From the NCBI GenBank assembly GCA_016204465.1, contig JACQKQ010000023.1:1-38153 (forward strand): a DNA stretch of 38,153 nucleotides, given 5' to 3'. Below, piece by piece: positions 1 to 8,036 of this stretch. Source of the stretch: Candidatus Levyibacteriota bacterium (GTDB lineage: Bacteria; Patescibacteriota; Microgenomatia; Levybacterales; UBA12049). The notes beneath the pieces were generated by a model that did not search any database, was not told the origin of the DNA, and was given only the letters and a program-made list of their open reading frames with translations. Numbering within the stretch: the stretch's first letter is position 1; every line of letters starts with the position of its first letter. A program made the translations under genes and the position numbers.

Positions 1-129
1 ACAATCCAAAAAATGCTTGTCAAAGTCGCAGAAGATGTTCTCGGCAAAGCAATTCCCATGGAAAAGCACGAAAAGCTAATTCTCGAAGCACTCGAAAAGG
101 CAAAACAGCAAGGAGCCTTCGACACATAG
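1..129 (+). CDS. atpF: ATP synthase F0 subunit b, C-terminal end (partial)
   Basis: The open frame enters from the left edge and stops at a TAG at 127-129, giving 42 residues. They contain the alternating hydrophobic/charged helix typical of the subunit b end (VAEDVLGKAIPMEKHEKLI, then a Lys/Gln/Ala-rich tail). Subunit b is the peripheral stalk that ties the membrane ring to the F1 head. Identification rests mostly on position: it directly precedes atpH in the standard order F-H-A-G-D-C on the same strand. The start lies outside the window, so length and membrane anchor cannot be judged. Confidence 0.75.
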   Translation, partial: TIQKMLVKVAEDVLGKAIPMEKHEKLILEALEKAKQQGAFDT

Positions 130-140
130 TCTGTCGAAAC

Positions 141-252
141 CCGAAACAATGTATCTCTATGAATCTCGATGAATATCTCTGAGTATCAGATATTCAATAG
201 AAATTTGCTGACGCGAAATACATAGAGATTAATTGTGTTTCGATATTCGAAT
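141..252. repeat. Imperfect palindromic spacer, copy 1 (atpF-atpH)
   Basis: The two ends are inverted: gaaacaatgtatctctatg on the left against catagagattaattgtgtttc on the right. A second hairpin (gaatatct / agatattc) lies inside. A related copy occurs at 4820-4914, between atpD and atpC, with the same order of blocks, including gctgacgcga near the right side. This points to a mobile or convergently maintained palindromic element rather than random spacer. Confidence 0.7.
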
Positions 253-260
253 TTAAGTAT

Positions 261-779
261 ATGTTTACTCAAGAAGAATGTCGTATGCTTGCAACAACCG
301 TTGAACAGGCAAAAGAGCTTAGTCAATCACTTAGAGAGATTGACGTCTTAGTTTTTAATACAAAGCAATCACTTGAAGAAAAGCTTAATACGGTATTTTC
401 CCCTCATCAAAAAACTGTTTTTGTAAAGCTTGCAAAAAGACACAACCTATCGCTAAAGGTTAATGAACTGAAAACATTGAGTACAATCATACAGGATACT
501 ATACACAACATGCCAAGGCTTGGCATGACAATTGCCTTTGACCCAACAGTTGAGCAAGTCGAAAATATTGCTGACTGGCTCTTTATCAACTGCAAAAAAG
601 CCTTCCTTTTAGATATTACCGTTAATCCGCATATAATAGGTGGAGCAATTATTGGCGCAAATGGAAAGTATCAAGATTACTCGCTACGCAAGAAGCTCGA
701 GATACTTCAAGCTTCTAAATTCGAAATCCTAAATTCGAAATCCGAAACAAATCTAAATGTTCAAAATTCAAATGTTTGA
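261..779 (+). CDS. atpH: ATP synthase F1 subunit delta
   Basis: 172 residues. Subunit delta caps the F1 head and joins it to the b stalk. The family signature is at the C-terminal domain: the beta strand and helix IIGGAIIGANGKYQDYSLRK (around residues 124-143) match the usual GG.VI..G....D.S.R.KL pattern. The N-terminal helical bundle is divergent. The last ~22 residues (after LEILQ) are encoded by the left arm of a word-repeat palindrome at 718-827, so the reading frame was probably lengthened by that element; the family normally ends near LRKKLEIL. The gene lies between atpF and atpA in operon order. No clear Shine-Dalgarno precedes the ATG. Confidence 0.88.
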   Translation: MFTQEECRMLATTVEQAKELSQSLREIDVLVFNTKQSLEEKLNTVFSPHQKTVFVKLAKRHNLSLKVNELKTLSTIIQDTIHNMPRLGMTIAFDPTVEQVENIADWLFINCKKAFLLDITVNPHIIGGAIIGANGKYQDYSLRKKLEILQASKFEILNSKSETNLNVQNSNV

Positions 780-827
780 AGCATTTTATATTTGACATTG
801 TTTCGATATTCAATATTCGAATTTCGG
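718..827. repeat. Word-repeat palindrome overlapping the atpH 3' end
   Basis: Left arm: two copies of the word aattcgaaatcc(t), then gaaacaa. Right arm: ttgtttcgatattc and attcgaatttcgg, the inverse complement of the same words. The left arm is translated as the tail of AtpH, and the right arm ends just before the atpA start. It is one of several spacers here built of tandem words followed by their inverse complements. Confidence 0.65.
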
Positions 828-839
828 ATTTTCTGTTCT

Positions 840-2318
840 ATGAACGATTTCAACCATTATCTAGAAACAATCGGCGAGTTTGGCATTGTAGAGCGTGTCA
901 ATTACCCGATAGTTGGCGTAAATGGATTGCCTTTAGCCAAACCCCATGAGATTGTCCTGTTTGAGACAGGACAATTCGGTGAAGTATTTACCATTAACCA
1001 CGATGGCGTTGAGATTTTAGTGTTTTCCAAAGAGCCGGTTAGGGTTCGGACAAAAGTGACACGGACAAACAAGCTGCTCTCAATCCCTGTTGGAAAACAC
1101 CTCTTAGGCGCAACGGTTGATCCGCTTGGAGAACCGATTGTTGCCAAACAAAAAGCGCCGGTTGAAAACATAGAAGAGCGACCAATTGACGAGCGTCCCC
1201 TTGGCATTGCCGCAAGGCGGCGCGTGAGCAGGCCTTTAACCACCGGCGTTACTGTCGTTGATCTTTTGATACCTATTGGCAAGGGGCAAAAAGAATTGGT
1301 AATTGGCGATCGAAAAACAGGCAAGAGCGCGTTTTTACAAGCAGCAACAGCCTACCAAATACAACAGGGTTCTGTTGCCGTGTACGCTGCCATTGCTCGA
1401 AAAACAAGCGATATTAAGCGCATTGAGGAGTTTTTCCAAAAGCAAGGCATTGCAAACCGCGTTGTCCTTATTGCAACAAGCAGTTTTGACTCCCCAAGCC
1501 TTATTTACCTTACCCCTTACACTGCAATGACGGTTGCGGAGTACTTCCGCGACCAGGGTGAAGATGTCATTGTCGTTTTAGACGATCTCTCAACGCACGC
1601 AAAATTTTATAGGGAAATTTCCCTTTTGGCACGGCGCTTCCCCGGCCGCGATTCGTACCCAGGTGATATTTTCTACACGCACGCGAGGCTTCTTGAGCGA
1701 GCAGGTAACTTTGTTCATAAAGAAAAAGGCGAAGTATCCATTACATGTCTTCCTGTTGCTGAAACGGTTGAAGGCGATTTTACAGGCTACATCGTAACAA
1801 ATCTTATGGGTATTACCGACGGCCACATCTACTTTGACTCAAACGTCTACTACCAAGGTAGAAGGCCTGCCATTAACGCGGCGCTTTCTGTAACAAGAGT
1901 TGGCAAGCAGACGCAGAGCAAGATGAAGCGCGATATCAACCGCGAGCTAACGTCTTTTTTGGCGCTGTATGAAAAGATGCAAAACTTTTCTCACTTTGGC
2001 GCAGAACTTACAGCCTCTGTAAAAGACATCTTAAAAACCGGTGACAGCATTTACAAGTTTTTTGACCAGTCAAGAGAACTAATTGTTGAGGAAGAAATCC
2101 AACTTATGCTATTTGCGCTGTTGTGGGCAAAAATTATAGACGAGCCAAACGAGGAAGGCTACAGTAAACTTAAAAACAGCCTGGCAAAAGCATACCAAAA
2201 AGAAGAAGTAAAAACGCTCTTTAAGCTAGTTTTGGAGCAGCCGTCATTCAATTCAGTGCTGGCAAAAGTCATTCAAAATAGAGATCAACTCGTCGCAATA
2301 TGCAATCTCACAAACTAA
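840..2318 (+). CDS. atpA: ATP synthase F1 subunit alpha
   Basis: 492 residues from the ATG at 840. An upstream in-frame ATG at 792 would add 16 residues encoded by the repeat spacer and is unlikely. The protein is the non-catalytic nucleotide-binding subunit of the F1 hexamer. Visible: N-terminal beta barrel (residues 1-75), Walker A GDRKTGKS at about 156-163 (family usual GDRQTGKT), Walker B region VIVVLDDLSTHAKFYREISLL, and the alpha signature PGRDSYPGDIFYTHARLLERA. The length is near the usual ~500. The 3' end overlaps atpG by 19 nt, suggesting translational coupling. Confidence 0.97.
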   Translation: MNDFNHYLETIGEFGIVERVNYPIVGVNGLPLAKPHEIVLFETGQFGEVFTINHDGVEILVFSKEPVRVRTKVTRTNKLLSIPVGKHLLGATVDPLGEPIVAKQKAPVENIEERPIDERPLGIAARRRVSRPLTTGVTVVDLLIPIGKGQKELVIGDRKTGKSAFLQAATAYQIQQGSVAVYAAIARKTSDIKRIEEFFQKQGIANRVVLIATSSFDSPSLIYLTPYTAMTVAEYFRDQGEDVIVVLDDLSTHAKFYREISLLARRFPGRDSYPGDIFYTHARLLERAGNFVHKEKGEVSITCLPVAETVEGDFTGYIVTNLMGITDGHIYFDSNVYYQGRRPAINAALSVTRVGKQTQSKMKRDINRELTSFLALYEKMQNFSHFGAELTASVKDILKTGDSIYKFFDQSRELIVEEEIQLMLFALLWAKIIDEPNEEGYSKLKNSLAKAYQKEEVKTLFKLVLEQPSFNSVLAKVIQNRDQLVAICNLTN

Positions 2319-3175
2319 AACAGGAAATTGAAACGGTGGAAAGCTTTAGGTTTCTAGCGCAAGCATACGAAGAAATATCGGTGATTAAAATGCAGGGTGT
2401 TAGAAGCCTCGTGTTAAAAACACGGGATTTTTTGGAGGGCATCTCGGACGTTTTTTACGATGTAAAAAGCTCCTATAAACAGCAAATTGCCCTGCTTATG
2501 AAAAAAAAGCAATCAAGCGAAGCGGGGTTGGGCTTTGCCAGAAAGAACGGAAAATCAATCGCTGTACTCCTTTCTGCAAACACAAAGCTCTACGGCGACA
2601 TCGTGCCGCGCACATTCTCGCTTTTTATAGAAACTATTGCAAAAGGAGAAAGCGATATATGTATTGTTGGCAAGCTAGGCCGCGAGCTCTATAAAGAAAC
2701 AGAAACTAAAAGGCCTTATACGTACTTTGAAATTCCAGATACTAAAATTATCTTTGACGATTTAAAGCCGGTTGTTGCGCAAATCTTTCCCTATGAAGAG
2801 GTGACAGTATTTTACGGCAAATTTGTCAATGTCATCAACCAAACACCAACCGCGGCTTCTATCTCTGGCGAAAAGACTTTTGCAACACAGGAGGAAGGAC
2901 AGCCGCAGGTAGAAACGAGGTTTCTTTTTGAACCAACGCTTGAGAAGGTACTGCAGTTTTTCGAATCGCAGATCTTCAGTGCCCTTTTTAAGCAGTCTGT
3001 CCACGAATCGCAGCTTGCCCGCCACGCCTCAAGAATCAGGGCAATGGAAAGCGCGCTTGAAAACATCCACGATCATCTCCAAGGCTTGCAAGCCCAAGAA
3101 AAAAAGCTGAAGCGTCTTCTTTTAGGCAAAAAGCAAAACGACGCACTGGCAGGGATTAGTTTATGGGGAGGGTGA
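2300..3175 (+). CDS. atpG: ATP synthase F1 subunit gamma
   Basis: 291 residues. Gamma is the central rotor shaft inside the alpha/beta hexamer. Only the family outline is conserved: an N-terminal helix with KLKQEIETVES, a Rossmann-like middle starting AVLLSANTKLYGDIV (in place of the usual ITSDRGLCGGFN), and a C-terminal helix with ASRIRAMESALENIHDHLQGL matching the usual ASRM.AM..A..NA. The start overlaps the atpA stop by 19 nt. Sequence divergence is high, as is common for this subunit in CPR genomes. Position between atpA and atpD makes the assignment firm. Confidence 0.92.
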   Translation: MQSHKLKQEIETVESFRFLAQAYEEISVIKMQGVRSLVLKTRDFLEGISDVFYDVKSSYKQQIALLMKKKQSSEAGLGFARKNGKSIAVLLSANTKLYGDIVPRTFSLFIETIAKGESDICIVGKLGRELYKETETKRPYTYFEIPDTKIIFDDLKPVVAQIFPYEEVTVFYGKFVNVINQTPTAASISGEKTFATQEEGQPQVETRFLFEPTLEKVLQFFESQIFSALFKQSVHESQLARHASRIRAMESALENIHDHLQGLQAQEKKLKRLLLGKKQNDALAGISLWGG

Positions 3176-3184
3176 CCAGTTTGT

Positions 3185-4816
<1,632 letters not shown>

Positions 4817-4819
4817 ATC

Positions 4820-4914
4820 AGAAACAATGTATTTCAATGAATTTCTATGCATATCAGATATTTGATGGATATTCGCTGACGCGAGATATATAGAAAGTAA
4901 TTGTTATTTCGATT
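4820..4914. repeat. Imperfect palindromic spacer, copy 2 (atpD-atpC)
   Basis: Related to the element at 141-252: it shares gaaacaatgtat, the central tatcagatatt, gctgacgcga, and the inverse arm (a)tagaaagtaattgt..tttcga. Two copies of one palindrome inside a single operon suggest spread of the element rather than a gene-specific regulatory structure. Confidence 0.65.
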
Positions 4915-4915
4915 T

Positions 4916-5215
4916 ATGGCAGCAAATACAATCTACAAGGTACTTATCGTCAACATTAAAAGTCCGGAGGAAATTTTTTTCCAAGGAGAAGCTGACGCAA
5001 TCTCATCAGTAAACGAAGCGGGTAATTTTGACGTTTTGCCCTTGCACACGAATTTTATCTCCCTTATCCAAAAAACGCTTGTCATTTACCAACAAGGCCA
5101 AAAACTTAAAGAGATGCAAATAGAAGCAGGCATTATTAAAGTAACAAACAATAATGTCAACATCTTTTTGGGAATAGAGTCGTTTAGCCAACCGACACCG
5201 TCACCAAAAACATAG
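4916..5215 (+). CDS. atpC: ATP synthase F1 subunit epsilon, short form
   Basis: 99 residues from the ATG at 4916; a TTG at 4901 lies in the repeat spacer and is less likely. The sequence fits the N-terminal ten-stranded beta domain of epsilon: VNIKSPEEIFFQGEADAISSVNEAGNFDVLPLHTNFISLI matches the usual V.SPE..L..G.A..V..P..EG..GILP.H....... . The C-terminal two-helix domain that inhibits ATP hydrolysis (roughly residues 90-135 in most bacteria) is absent and replaced by a short SQPTPSPKT tail. It is the last gene of the operon. Confidence 0.9.
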   Translation: MAANTIYKVLIVNIKSPEEIFFQGEADAISSVNEAGNFDVLPLHTNFISLIQKTLVIYQQGQKLKEMQIEAGIIKVTNNNVNIFLGIESFSQPTPSPKT

Positions 5216-5278
5216 CATTCTACTAATAAGATTGCTAAGTTGTGCAACCTACCCAAACTTTCCCAAACCTACCCAAAC

Positions 5279-5350
5279 TTATGCACGCGGCTTTGCAATC
5301 ACAATGAGCCGTTTCCATGTAGTACCGGGCGGCCCGCCAGAGGCGAGGCT
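5279..5350 (-). pseudogene. 3' remnant of a second sortase gene
   Basis: On the minus strand the segment 5288-5332 encodes PPGTTWKRLIVIAKP, then RA and a stop at 5279-5281. The same 15 residues end the intact sortase just upstream (5371-6102). At the DNA level many synonymous positions differ (for example cgg against aga for Arg, ctc against tta for Leu), so this is not a fresh copy but what is left of a diverged tandem paralogue. The catalytic Cys is gone; instead of QTCW the frame reads QASLASGG, ending in a GC-rich palindrome (ggcgaggctcgcc) at the break point. No start codon, so not functional. Confidence 0.75.
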
Positions 5351-5370
5351 CGCCTGAAAAATTTTTGAGC

Positions 5371-6102
5371 TCAAAGAGAAGTCTTTTGCGGTTTTGCAAT
5401 GACGATTAATCTCTTCCAGGTTGTCCCAGGCGGCCAACAGGTTTGCAGTACCAACCGCTCCTCCTCTTTTCTTTGACTTTCAATAAGGTATGAGACATCT
5501 TCTGCGTCAACGATTTTTGTCTCCTCAACTGTGTAATTGTGGCGAACGTTTTCGAAAAACACAACAACATCGTCTCCAACAGCAATATCTTTAAGAAGGT
5601 AGAAAACAGCATTATACCGCCCGACGTTCCAGAAATTATCCGTTGAGTGTGCAAACAAGTAAATATTACCAATCTGGCCTGGAAAAACCGTCCCTTTTGC
5701 GTGCGCTACACCTTGGGAAAGTATGGGAAGAAACCCGCTTTCGTTATTTGAATCAATGTTTGGGAAAACTTTTGCCGACGCGCCGATTTTGGGGATTATA
5801 ATGCTAAATGTTGTATCGGGAGGTGTGAGGATTTGCTCTTTTGGCCCGGCGAGCACGGCTGCAAGGCCTGATGGAGTTTGCCCTTGCCGCTTTTGTACGA
5901 TTTCCCCAAGTGGTGTCCTTTTGCTTTCCTTAACGGTTTCTACAACCGTGTAGCGCACGCCTCGTACTTGAGCGATGCGGAAACGCGCTTCATAGTAAAG
6001 GGACGGGCCAAACGTCGCAAACACGCCAAAAAGGGCAAACAGAAGCAAAAAATTGCCAATGGTGCGAAGAATTAAAAAGCGGATGACATCGGGCTTGGTC
6101 AT
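5371..6102 (-). CDS. Sortase family transpeptidase, membrane-anchored
   Basis: 243 residues. An N-terminal transmembrane helix (around 12-34, IGNFLLLFALFGVFATFG) is followed by a sortase barrel. Catalytic residues are visible: His152 in YLFAHSTDNF, Cys222 in LQTCWPPGTTW and Arg231 in WKRLIVIA. Sortases cut a C-terminal sorting signal of exported proteins and join the product to the cell envelope or to another protein; the order His-Cys-Arg and the TxTC-type strand fit the class D/E-like group, though class is uncertain. The ATG lies 8 nt after the 3' end of tRNA-Arg on the same strand, so it may be co-transcribed and freed by tRNA processing. No substrate with a clear sorting signal is seen here. 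Confidence 0.9.
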   Translation of the reverse strand: MTKPDVIRFLILRTIGNFLLLFALFGVFATFGPSLYYEARFRIAQVRGVRYTVVETVKESKRTPLGEIVQKRQGQTPSGLAAVLAGPKEQILTPPDTTFSIIIPKIGASAKVFPNIDSNNESGFLPILSQGVAHAKGTVFPGQIGNIYLFAHSTDNFWNVGRYNAVFYLLKDIAVGDDVVVFFENVRHNYTVEETKIVDAEDVSYLIESQRKEEERLVLQTCWPPGTTWKRLIVIAKPQKTSL

Positions 6103-6110
6103 AAAAAAGC

Positions 6111-6183
6111 GTCCCTACCCAGACTCGAACTGGGAATCTCCCCGTTAGGAGTGGGGTGCTCTATCCAATTGAGCTATAGGGAC
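6111..6183 (-). tRNA. tRNA-Arg(CCT)
   Basis: 73-nt cloverleaf on the minus strand: acceptor gtcccta / tagggac, D arm gctcaattggatagagc, anticodon loop ctcctaa (anticodon CCT, reads AGG), T loop ttcgagt. CCA is not encoded; gctttttt follows. The 5' part (6145-6183) is also the end of the upstream reading frame. Confidence 0.95.
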
Positions 6184-6807
6184 AAAGAGCTTTGCTACAA
6201 TTGTATTCGTTCCAGCAATCTTTTTCAAGAGATCGCCTCCTTTTGCTACTCTCACCCGACACATTCCATACTTTAACTTTCCTTTTTTCTTTCCCTGTAA
6301 AATATTCACATTAATAAACTTCTCTTTCGGTATACCAACTACCTCTGACCAAAATAACAAACACTCCTCTTTATCTAAATCTTCATAAATCCGTACACTT
6401 ATTCTAAAATCGTCGTCAGGAACTTCAAAAACCTGTCTTAATCCGTTGATAAATACACGGATAAGTTCGGGATCTGTATTAGAAAGGCCAAAATCCCGCT
6501 TACTTCCTTCTGCCCAATAGAGAGCACACAAAAAAAGTGCCTTCTCTTTATTGGAAAGCTCCTGAAATGCTGCTTGTGCTTCTTCGATTGCTTTTGCTTC
6601 TTTTAGTGCTTTTCTTTTTCTGCTTCCTCCTCTTTTACCAAACCACAGTTTTACAAATTCTGGTAATATTTCTACACCTTCAACGTATCGGAAAACCGTT
6701 GACTTGGCAATGCCTAATTCCTTTGCAATTTCGGGCACACTATAGCCTTGGTTTCTTAGCGTCTTAATCTTTTTTATTCTTTCCTTCGTTAGTCTGGGTT
6801 TTTTCAT
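6145..6807 (-). CDS. HTH plus LAGLIDADG-like protein, running into tRNA-Arg
   Basis: 220 residues. Residues 1-45 hold a helix-turn-helix (ERIKKIKTLRNQGYSVPEIA, then KELGIAKSTVFRYV). From about residue 88 (ALFLCALYWAEGSKRDFGLS, then NTDPELIRVFINGL) the pattern resembles a single LAGLIDADG-type endonuclease/maturase-like domain as found in many small CPR proteins. This suggests DNA or RNA binding; nuclease activity is unproven. The last 13 codons (VPIAQLDRAPHS) are the 5' part of tRNA-Arg, so the native stop is missing or was replaced when gene and tRNA were joined. A homologous but frameshifted gene lies between two tRNA-Ala genes at 36797-37491. A good promoter lies at 6817-6845; aaggaag precedes the ATG. 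Confidence 0.75.
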   Translation of the reverse strand: MKKPRLTKERIKKIKTLRNQGYSVPEIAKELGIAKSTVFRYVEGVEILPEFVKLWFGKRGGSRKRKALKEAKAIEEAQAAFQELSNKEKALFLCALYWAEGSKRDFGLSNTDPELIRVFINGLRQVFEVPDDDFRISVRIYEDLDKEECLLFWSEVVGIPKEKFINVNILQGKKKGKLKYGMCRVRVAKGGDLLKKIAGTNTIVAKLFVPIAQLDRAPHS

Positions 6808-6816
6808 TACTTCCTT

Positions 6817-6845
6817 AGCATATTAAATAGAACTCTAATTGTCAA
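6817..6845 (-). promoter_or_regulatory. Promoter of the HTH/LAGLIDADG-like gene
   Basis: On the minus strand TTGACA (6840-6845), a 17-bp spacer and TATGCT (6817-6822). Only 9 nt separate the -10 box from the ATG, so the message would be nearly leaderless. The same transcript would carry tRNA-Arg and possibly the sortase. Confidence 0.75.
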
Positions 6846-6994
6846 CTAGAACGATTTTGCTCTATCCGATTATTGGTTGTATTTTTTTTTTTTACGAGGT
6901 AGAATGGAAAACGCGGGGTGTAGTGAACCGGCCCCGAAATTCTACTTAGCAGAAAACGGGGTAAATATTACGAGAAGCCTGTCCCGTAAATTTT
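6846..6994. other. Spacer with hairpin before tRNA-Pro
   Basis: No gene. It holds a 13-T run (near 6880-6893) and an imperfect hairpin at 6899-6945 with arms gtagaat / attctac and inner arms cgggg / ccccg. A second cgggg...cccg pair follows (about 6955-6985). This looks like another GC-rich palindromic element; no function can be assigned. Confidence 0.5.
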
Positions 6995-7068
6995 CGGAGT
7001 GTAGCGTAGCTCGGTAGCGCGCAGCGTTCGGGACGCTGAGGTCGACGGTTCGAATCCGTCCACTCCGA
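6995..7068 (+). tRNA. tRNA-Pro(CGG)
   Basis: 74-nt cloverleaf: acceptor cggagtg / cactccg with discriminator A, D arm gcgtagctcggtagcgc, anticodon stem cagcg / cgctg with loop ttcggga (anticodon CGG), T loop ttcgaat. CCA is not encoded. The CGG anticodon implies further tRNA-Pro species elsewhere. Confidence 0.93.
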
Positions 7069-7076
7069 CAAGTCAT

Positions 7077-7126
7077 TTCGGGCAGGGACCGTGAGGTCGG
7101 CAGTTCAAATCTGCCATCCCCGACCA
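7077..7126 (+). pseudogene. tRNA-like 3' half (remnant)
   Basis: The stretch begins with ttcggg, like the anticodon loop of the tRNA-Pro just upstream, and continues gtgaggtc, T arm ggcag/ttcaaat/ctgcc and an acceptor 3' strand atccccga. No matching 5' half (acceptor, D arm) precedes it; nearby gcggggtg at 6913 pairs only in part. It is best read as a broken tRNA left next to an intact one. Confidence 0.6.
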
Positions 7127-7150
7127 AAAGGAAATACGCGTGCCGTCGGC

Positions 7151-7183
7151 ATAGCCTTGAAAGGCGTCCCCTTTTGAGGCTAG
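7151..7183 (-). repeat. REP hairpin copy R1
   Basis: Arms atagccttgaaagg (7151-7164) and ccttttgaggctag (7170-7183) around loop cgtcc. Same loop (inverse of ggacg) and arms as the hairpins that bracket the RAYT transposase at 11637 and 12372; it lies in the duplicated arm of the inverted repeat. Confidence 0.85.
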
Positions 7184-7306
7184 AATTAGCGTATCGTGGT
7201 GGCAAGGAATTGTCAAGACTTAACAAGCCTTAACAAGGCTTAAAAAGACTTAAATGATTGTTTGTTTTCGTTCGTAGGACTCCGGTTATGATAGAATATA
7301 TTTGCA

Positions 7307-7361
7307 ATGGAAGTAAAACAGCAAATAAAAACGGCAATTACAAACGCGCTTAAAGAATTAG
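7307..7361 (+). pseudogene. Duplicated 5' fragment of argS
   Basis: An ATG at 7307 starts MEVKQQIKTAITNALKEL, identical to residues 1-18 of the real ArgS (start 11533, minus strand). The frame then leaves argS homology at 7361, just where the real gene has a GC-rich palindrome insert, and ends ~30 codons later in non-homologous sequence. The copied promoter may still be active and would transcribe rightward toward the 3' end of ndk. Confidence 0.85.
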
Positions 7362-7487
7362 AAGCTACTTCAAAACTACCGAATCTAACAACGAAAATCG
7401 ATTCTGGACAAGCTCGCCTCGCTGGGCGAAGCGGGCAGAATGACAGGGAGTGCGAAACTCGTATATAGTTGAGGGAAAAGCCGCCTG

Positions 7488-7952
7488 CTATTTTATTTCT
7501 TCGTCCAAGTAGACGTGGGGAAAGTCGGTCTTTTTCCAGGGGAAAATTTCAGACGGAGTAAACATAAGCTGCTCTTCTCGCTTGGCAATCTCGGTGTTCT
7601 CCGAGGCATGAACAAGATTATACTGCTGGCTCATGGCAAAATCGCCTCTAATAGTACCTGCCTCGGCTTCTCGTGCGAGTGTAATTCCTACCATTTTTCG
7701 AATCGTTGCGACTACCTGTGCCCCTTCCCAGAGCATAGCAACAACAGGATATGATTTCATATAGGCCTTTAGTTTGGCAAAGAACGGCTTATCCTTGTGG
7801 TGCGCGTACCACTCGTCCAAAAGCGCGTCATCGAGGGAAAGCATTTTAAGCCCTACCAGCTGCAAGCCCTTTCGCTCGAAGCGGTGGATTATTTCCCCGA
7901 TCACCCCCCGCTGAACGCCATCTGGCTTGACTAATATTACGCTTCTTTCCAT
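7488..7952 (-). CDS. ndk: Nucleoside diphosphate kinase
   Basis: 154 residues from the ATG at 7952; the 17 extra codons of the longer frame come from a repeat spacer. The enzyme moves the gamma phosphate between nucleoside triphosphates and diphosphates through a phospho-His. Visible: substrate Lys9 in VKPDGV, catalytic His115 in NLVHASENTE (family NxxHGSD), and the C-terminal FTPSEIFPW in place of the usual F..EE...W. It lies downstream of the M16 protease on the same strand, with a palindrome in between. Length fits the family (about 140-155). Confidence 0.96.
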   Translation of the reverse strand: MERSVILVKPDGVQRGVIGEIIHRFERKGLQLVGLKMLSLDDALLDEWYAHHKDKPFFAKLKAYMKSYPVVAMLWEGAQVVATIRKMVGITLAREAEAGTIRGDFAMSQQYNLVHASENTEIAKREEQLMFTPSEIFPWKKTDFPHVYLDEEIK

Positions 7953-7956
7953 ATTT

Positions 7957-8033
7957 CGTAACAGGTAACACGGCACACGTGACACGAATTTTTCCTTCGA
8001 CAACGTGTTACTTGTTACGTGTCTCGTGTTACG
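7957..8033. repeat. Word-repeat palindrome between M16 gene and ndk
   Basis: Left arm words cgtaacaggtaacacg and cacgtgacacg; right arm words cgtgttacttgttacgtg and tctcgtgttacg, the inverse complement. A related word set (gtcacgtgtcacatgttacg) occurs at 15191-15226 after the histidine kinase gene. It fills the whole spacer. Confidence 0.65.
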
Positions 8034-8036
8034 TAT

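Larger units (their letters stand above)
7144..7361 (+). repeat. Inverted repeat arm 1 (copy of argS upstream region and 5' end)
   Basis: Nearly identical, in opposite orientation, to 11479-11676. It includes a REP hairpin (7151-7183), the argS promoter region and the first 18 codons of argS. Differences are two single bases plus ~20 extra nt in a tandem stretch (cttaacaag / ccttaacaagg / cttaaa). Identity stops sharply at 7361/11479. Near-identity implies recent duplication or gene conversion. Confidence 0.92.

Noticed and set aside
4901-4915. TTG start for atpC
   Set aside because: It lies in the palindromic spacer and adds five residues with no family support; the ATG at 4916 gives a normal epsilon start.
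6942-7226. 94-residue minus-strand reading frame with GRFELPTSRSLPEMTC and SGRIRTVDLSVPNA
   Set aside because: These are translations of the antisense of tRNA-Pro, the tRNA remnant and the repeat arm, a well-known false ORF type.
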